Shown here piece after piece: positions 61,120 to 64,000 of a DNA stretch of 64,000 nucleotides. Below the pieces are notes generated by a model that searched no databases, was not told where the DNA came from, and worked only from the letters and a program-made list of their open reading frames with translations. The position numbers and the translations under genes were made by a program. The DNA comes from JAGWBF01 sp963663025 (GTDB lineage: Bacteria; Chloroflexota; Dehalococcoidia; Lucifugimonadales; JAGWBF01), in the NCBI GenBank assembly GCA_963663025.1, contig OY760073.1:1116001-1180000 (forward strand), given 5' to 3'. Numbering within the stretch: the first letter of the stretch is position 1; every line of letters begins with the position of its first letter.

Positions 61120-61380
61120 CTACCCCAGGTCCAAGGGCCCACGTCGGCGATGCTCGACCCGCGGCGAGACCAGGTAGTCCGTCCTAGCCTCGTGGGCCAG
61201 CAGCAGCTCCTTCAAGTCCGGCCTGGTCTGCTCCTCCAGCTTGCGCCACTCCTCGAAAGGAAGGAGCACGGCAGCTTCGACCCCCCGCTTGGTCACGATC
61301 TGCGGTCCTTCGGCCAGGGCGGTCTCCAGAAGCTCGCTGAACCTTGCCTTGGCATCCTGCACAGGCCATTTCCTGGTCAC
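61120..61380 (-). CDS. Phd/YefM-type antitoxin
   Basis: The 86-aa product starts with the Phd-like WPVQDAKARFSELLETAL and has QIVTKRGVEAAVLLPFEEWR, a DNA-binding antitoxin fold. GTG 61380 with GGAG 6 nt upstream is the start. It neutralises the downstream VapC and should repress its own operon. Confidence 0.88.
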   Translation of the reverse strand: MTRKWPVQDAKARFSELLETALAEGPQIVTKRGVEAAVLLPFEEWRKLEEQTRPDLKELLLAHEARTDYLVSPRVEHRRRGPLDLG

Positions 61381-61399
61381 GGCACGTCTCCATCAATCT

Positions 61400-61420
61400 G
61401 ACTAGTTTTCAGACTAGTTT
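61400..61420 (-). promoter_or_regulatory. Putative operator of the toxin-antitoxin operon
   Basis: GACTAGTTT occurs twice, 12 bp apart (61400-61408 and 61412-61420); each contains the palindrome ACTAGT. It lies 20-40 bp upstream of the antitoxin start, where an autoregulator would bind. Confidence 0.4.
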
Positions 61421-61559
61421 AACATCCTTTTGGTGTAAATGCCCCATCTCCAATGACCGTCATTCCCGTGCAAACGGGAATCTAGGGCTCGGGCCGTCTA
61501 GGTAGGCTCCAGCGAAAGCGGGAACGGCGGTAGGGGCAACCTATCTCAGGCCGAAGTAT

Positions 61560-62184
61560 CCTGGATTGCGGCCTCCGCCGCAATGACGGTGGGGGTTTTC
61601 TTCATGGGCGGTCTGCTGAAGGTCTGCTCTCGTAAGCCACCCTTGTCGTCATTGCGGCGGAGGCCGCAATCCAGAGCGGGGCGCTACCGGGTCCCAGGGT
61701 GGCTCACACAGGCCCCGGTTCGTACTTCGATTTCCCTCAGCACGAACCGGGAGGCGTCCCCCTCACCCTAACCCTCTCCCACCAGGGGCGGGGGGAGATT
61801 CGATTTCCTCCTTCGAGAGCCTCAGGACAGGCTCAGGGCGAACAGACATTATTATTTTCCCCTTCCTTGATGGGAGGGGATTAAGGGGAGGGTGAAACAA
61901 AGGCCGGGGATGGCCCCAGTTCGCACTTCGATTTCCCTCAGCACGAACCGGGAGGCGTCCCCCTTACCCTAACCCTCTCCCACCAGGGGCGAGGGGAGAT
62001 TCGATTTCCCCCTTCGAGAGCCTCAGGACAGGCTCAGGACGAACGGACAGTGGCAGAGTTTCGTATGCCTCAACCAGAGGGCATCGCGCCTTGTTACCCA
62101 AGGGGACGGCTAGTACAATGGGCGGCACTGGCCCGCCTGTGCTGAATCAAGCTTCCCTGGATTGCGGCCTCCGCCGCAATCACG
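61560..62184. repeat. Dense cluster of family A/B/C repeats with a 137-bp duplication
   Basis: No gene is seen from 61421 to 62216. Family A copies lie at 61560-61589, 61648-61674 (reverse) and 62156-62184. The segment 61711-61847 is repeated without gaps at 61912-62048 with 7 differences by eye; each copy holds a family B hairpin, a family C CCCTCTCCCACCAGGGG element and the GAGAGCCTCAGGACAGGCTC variant. Confidence 0.75.
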
Positions 62185-62216
62185 ATCGGGAGAGGCCCCT
62201 AAGGAGAACCGCGCCC

Positions 62217-63395
62217 ATGGAGTTTGGACTCGCCTACGAGATGCAGCGACCCACCCTGGACGACCATGCCCTCGTGGAAGAAACCATCAAACAGTGCATC
62301 CTGGCCGACGAGATGGGCTGGGACTACGTCTGGTTCGTGGAGCACCACTTCCTGACGGGGTTCTCCATGTCGCCGTGCCCCGAGGTCATCTTCGGGGCCC
62401 TCAGCCGCCTCACCAAGCGCATCCGGTTGGGCTTCGGCGTGGTCATTCTCCCCTACCACCACCCCATCAGGGTGGCTGAGCGGGTGGCCATGATCGACCA
62501 CCTCTCCAACGGGCGGGTGGAGTTCGGCACGGGCCGCTCTGCCCCCTACGAGCAAACGGGCATGGGCATCGACCCGCGCAACACCCGGGAGATGTGGGAC
62601 GAGTCCCTCACCATGATCCCCAAGATATGGGAGTCGGACATGTTCGAGTGGGAGGGCAAGTTCTGGAACGTCCCGTCCCGGAAGGTTCTACCTAAGCCCT
62701 ACCAGAAGCCCCATCCGCCCATCTGGGTAGCGGCCCTCCAGCCGGCCACCTACGAGATAGCGGCCCAGAAGGGCATCGGGGTGATGGCCCTGGGCGTCAG
62801 CGCCCCGTCCTTGCTGTCCCCCCACATCGACGCCTACAAGAAGAACATCCTCAATGCCCAGCCCGTGGGCGGGTTCACCAACAACAGGTGGCTCAACGCC
62901 GTCATGGGAATCTGCGGGGAGGATGATACGGCCACCAAAGAGCTGTCCGCCACATCTCTCAAGACCTTCTTCGGCCCAGACAGGCCCTACCTGGCCGATC
63001 AGAAGGACCTGTACGAGCTGCTGGTGAGGCAGTGGGGCGGGGTCCCCGAGCACCTGCAGCAGAACTTCGCTCGTTATGTAAAAGCCGAGGAGAACCCAGA
63101 GACGGGCGAGGTCACCGAGACCCTGGACCTTTCCGGGGGCGCGGGGCTGGCCCAACAGGTGTGGCGGGAGCTGGATGCCGAGACCCTGGCCAGCAGGGGG
63201 GTCATCGTAGCCGGGGATCCGGAGAGCTGCATCGCAGCGGCTAGGCTGCACGAAGCGACGGGTATCGACCAGCTTCAGTTCCTCATGGCCACGGAGACGG
63301 TGGACCATGCGGCGACCATGAAGTCCATCGAGATGTTCGGCAAGTACGTGATCCCCGAGTTCAAGAAGGCCGAGCGAGCAGCGTCTGTACTATAA
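62217..63395 (+). CDS. Luciferase-like flavin-dependent oxidoreductase (LLM class)
   Basis: FMN-dependent TIM-barrel monooxygenase type, 392 aa: begins MEFGLAYEMQRPTLDDHALV, then WDYVWFVEHHFLTGFSMSP, RIRLGFGVVILPYHHPIRVA, RVEFGTGRSAPYEQTGMGID and RPYLADQKDLYELLVRQWGG. The substrate is unknown; such enzymes are numerous in SAR202-like Chloroflexota. ATG 62217 with AAGGAGA upstream is chosen over the longer open frame. Confidence 0.87.
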   Translation: MEFGLAYEMQRPTLDDHALVEETIKQCILADEMGWDYVWFVEHHFLTGFSMSPCPEVIFGALSRLTKRIRLGFGVVILPYHHPIRVAERVAMIDHLSNGRVEFGTGRSAPYEQTGMGIDPRNTREMWDESLTMIPKIWESDMFEWEGKFWNVPSRKVLPKPYQKPHPPIWVAALQPATYEIAAQKGIGVMALGVSAPSLLSPHIDAYKKNILNAQPVGGFTNNRWLNAVMGICGEDDTATKELSATSLKTFFGPDRPYLADQKDLYELLVRQWGGVPEHLQQNFARYVKAEENPETGEVTETLDLSGGAGLAQQVWRELDAETLASRGVIVAGDPESCIAAARLHEATGIDQLQFLMATETVDHAATMKSIEMFGKYVIPEFKKAERAASVL

Positions 63396-63396
63396 T
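63391..63396 (+). promoter_or_regulatory. -10 box for tRNA-Ala
   Basis: TATAAT overlapping the stop of the luciferase-like gene, 10 bp before the mature tRNA. No clear -35. Confidence 0.45.
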
Positions 63397-63406
63397 GTAG
63401 TCCTGC

Positions 63407-63478
63407 GGGGCTGTAGCTCAGGGGGAGAGCACCTGCTTTGCACGCAGGGGGTCAGGGGTTCGAATCCCCTCAGCTCCA
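63407..63478 (+). tRNA. tRNA-Ala (anticodon TGC)
   Basis: A full cloverleaf is visible: acceptor GGGGCTG/CAGCTCC, D arm GCTC...GAGC, anticodon stem CCTGC/GCAGG around loop TTTGCAC (TGC at 63439-63441), T arm AGGGG-TTCGAAT-CCCCT, discriminator A. The CCA is not encoded. Confidence 0.95.
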
Positions 63479-63637
63479 CAACTCCAGAAGGAATCAAGAA
63501 TCTTCGCTTTAACCCTCGCGCTGGATCTGTAGTCCTGCCCCTTCTTACGAATTCCCTGCGACATCCGACCCATCATTAGGACCAGCCTCTGCCTGCAACT
63601 GTGACTCTGACCTGCGCGCAGGGGGGCAACCCGGCCC

Positions 63638-64000
63638 TTATGATCGTTCTATCTGCCAAACCGATACCCCACCTCGGGCGTCGAGGGCGGCAAGTGCGCC
63701 CCCGTCGGGCCGCCAGTATAATTCGGACACCGAGGCTCCCAAATCCTCCGCCCCTATTGGTCCGCCTTTCCCATTTCTCTTCAGCGACCACACAACCACG
63801 GTGCCATCGCGCCCCCCCGATGCCAGACGCATTGCCCCGGGGGCGAAGGCTAGCGTCGTTATGGGTTCAACATGAAACTCCAGAACGCCTGGTCGCGTGC
63901 CTTCGGGGCCTTTTCCTCGGAAGCTCCAGACCGTCACTGCCTCCCCTCCCCCGGTGGCCAAAAGGGTGCCGGTATCATCAAAAGCCAGGGCCGAGGGCTT
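63638..64000 (-). CDS. WD40-repeat protein, C-terminal part (gene continues beyond the window)
   Basis: The frame is open from the right edge to a stop at 63640-63638. Two to three WD-like blades are visible: SALAFDDTGTLLATGGGEAV with TVWSF, LAFAPGAMRLASGGRDGTVV with VWSL, and LYWRPDGGALAALDARGGVS with VWQI. WD40 propellers act as protein-interaction scaffolds; the partner is unknown. The 158-bp gap to the tRNA holds no recognisable feature. Confidence 0.8.
   Translation of the reverse strand, partial: KPSALAFDDTGTLLATGGGEAVTVWSFRGKGPEGTRPGVLEFHVEPITTLAFAPGAMRLASGGRDGTVVVWSLKRNGKGGPIGAEDLGASVSELYWRPDGGALAALDARGGVSVWQIERS

Noticed and set aside
1..64000. UGA reassigned to an ordinary amino acid throughout the genome
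   Set aside because: Many genes here end normally at TGA with overlaps such as ATGA and TGATG, so UGA is a working stop codon.

Overview
The window reads as a bacterial chromosome, most likely Chloroflexota (Dehalococcoidia/SAR202-like). This is an inference from gene content: an LDH-like malate dehydrogenase, a succinate dehydrogenase with a CCG-domain subunit instead of membrane anchors, an 11-gene complex I cluster without nuoEFG, luciferase-like and GMC oxidoreductases, and TTGACA-17-TATAAT promoters. Coding density is high. Short palindromic repeats fill many of the gaps.

Layout. 1-200 is the 3' end of a thioredoxin-domain (YyaL-type) gene. 200-3650 is a small AT-richer island with a J-domain/repeat/TM protein (frameshifted) and a PD-(D/E)XK-like protein. 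A 25-bp direct repeat of the yyaL 3' end bounds it. 4.1-9.6 kb (+): isocitrate dehydrogenase, an HNH nuclease, malate dehydrogenase, a class III aminotransferase, a cytochrome b/molybdopterin fusion and a VOC protein. 9.8-14.9 kb (-): nadK, NUDIX, sdhA, sdhB, sdhE. 15-26.3 kb (-): nuoABCDHIJK-x-LMN. 26.8-30.5 kb (-): a secreted zinc protease whose signal peptide is interrupted by TGA, and a lipoprotein. 31-34.8 kb (-): hydrolase, lspA, rluD, gltX. 34.9-36.4 kb (+): threonine aldolase and a Rieske protein. 36.4-38.8 kb (-): queFDCE. 38.9-40.1 kb (+): a selenoprotein redox operon. 40-49 kb: carbamoyltransferase, nucleotide-sugar genes, alcohol dehydrogenase, GatC-like plus amidase, a UGA-containing OsmC, amidohydrolase and GMC oxidoreductase. 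49-64 kb: a PPC-repeat secreted protein, recN, a 2-hydroxyacid dehydrogenase, tmRNA, an MTHFR-like protein, YqhQ, rpmE-rpmA-rplU, a DUF262/HNH defence protein, VapBC, a luciferase-like oxidoreductase, tRNA-Ala and a partial WD40 gene.

The main discovery is selenocysteine. Three genes that look truncated or split become complete when UGA is read through, and all four UGAs fall where the families have redox-active Cys. In the ferredoxin:thioredoxin reductase catalytic subunit (39389-39805), UGA replaces both members of the active-site disulfide, while all four cluster-ligand Cys stay Cys. The next gene (39821-40057) is a glutaredoxin-like protein with a U-G-P-C active site. An OsmC-like protein (45885-46340, minus) has UGA at its second conserved Cys. 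A stem-loop with G as the second loop base follows each UGA at bSECIS-like spacing. I infer a ferredoxin-driven selenol relay (FTR to glutaredoxin) and a Sec peroxidase. No sel genes are in the window, so the Sec machinery would have to be elsewhere.
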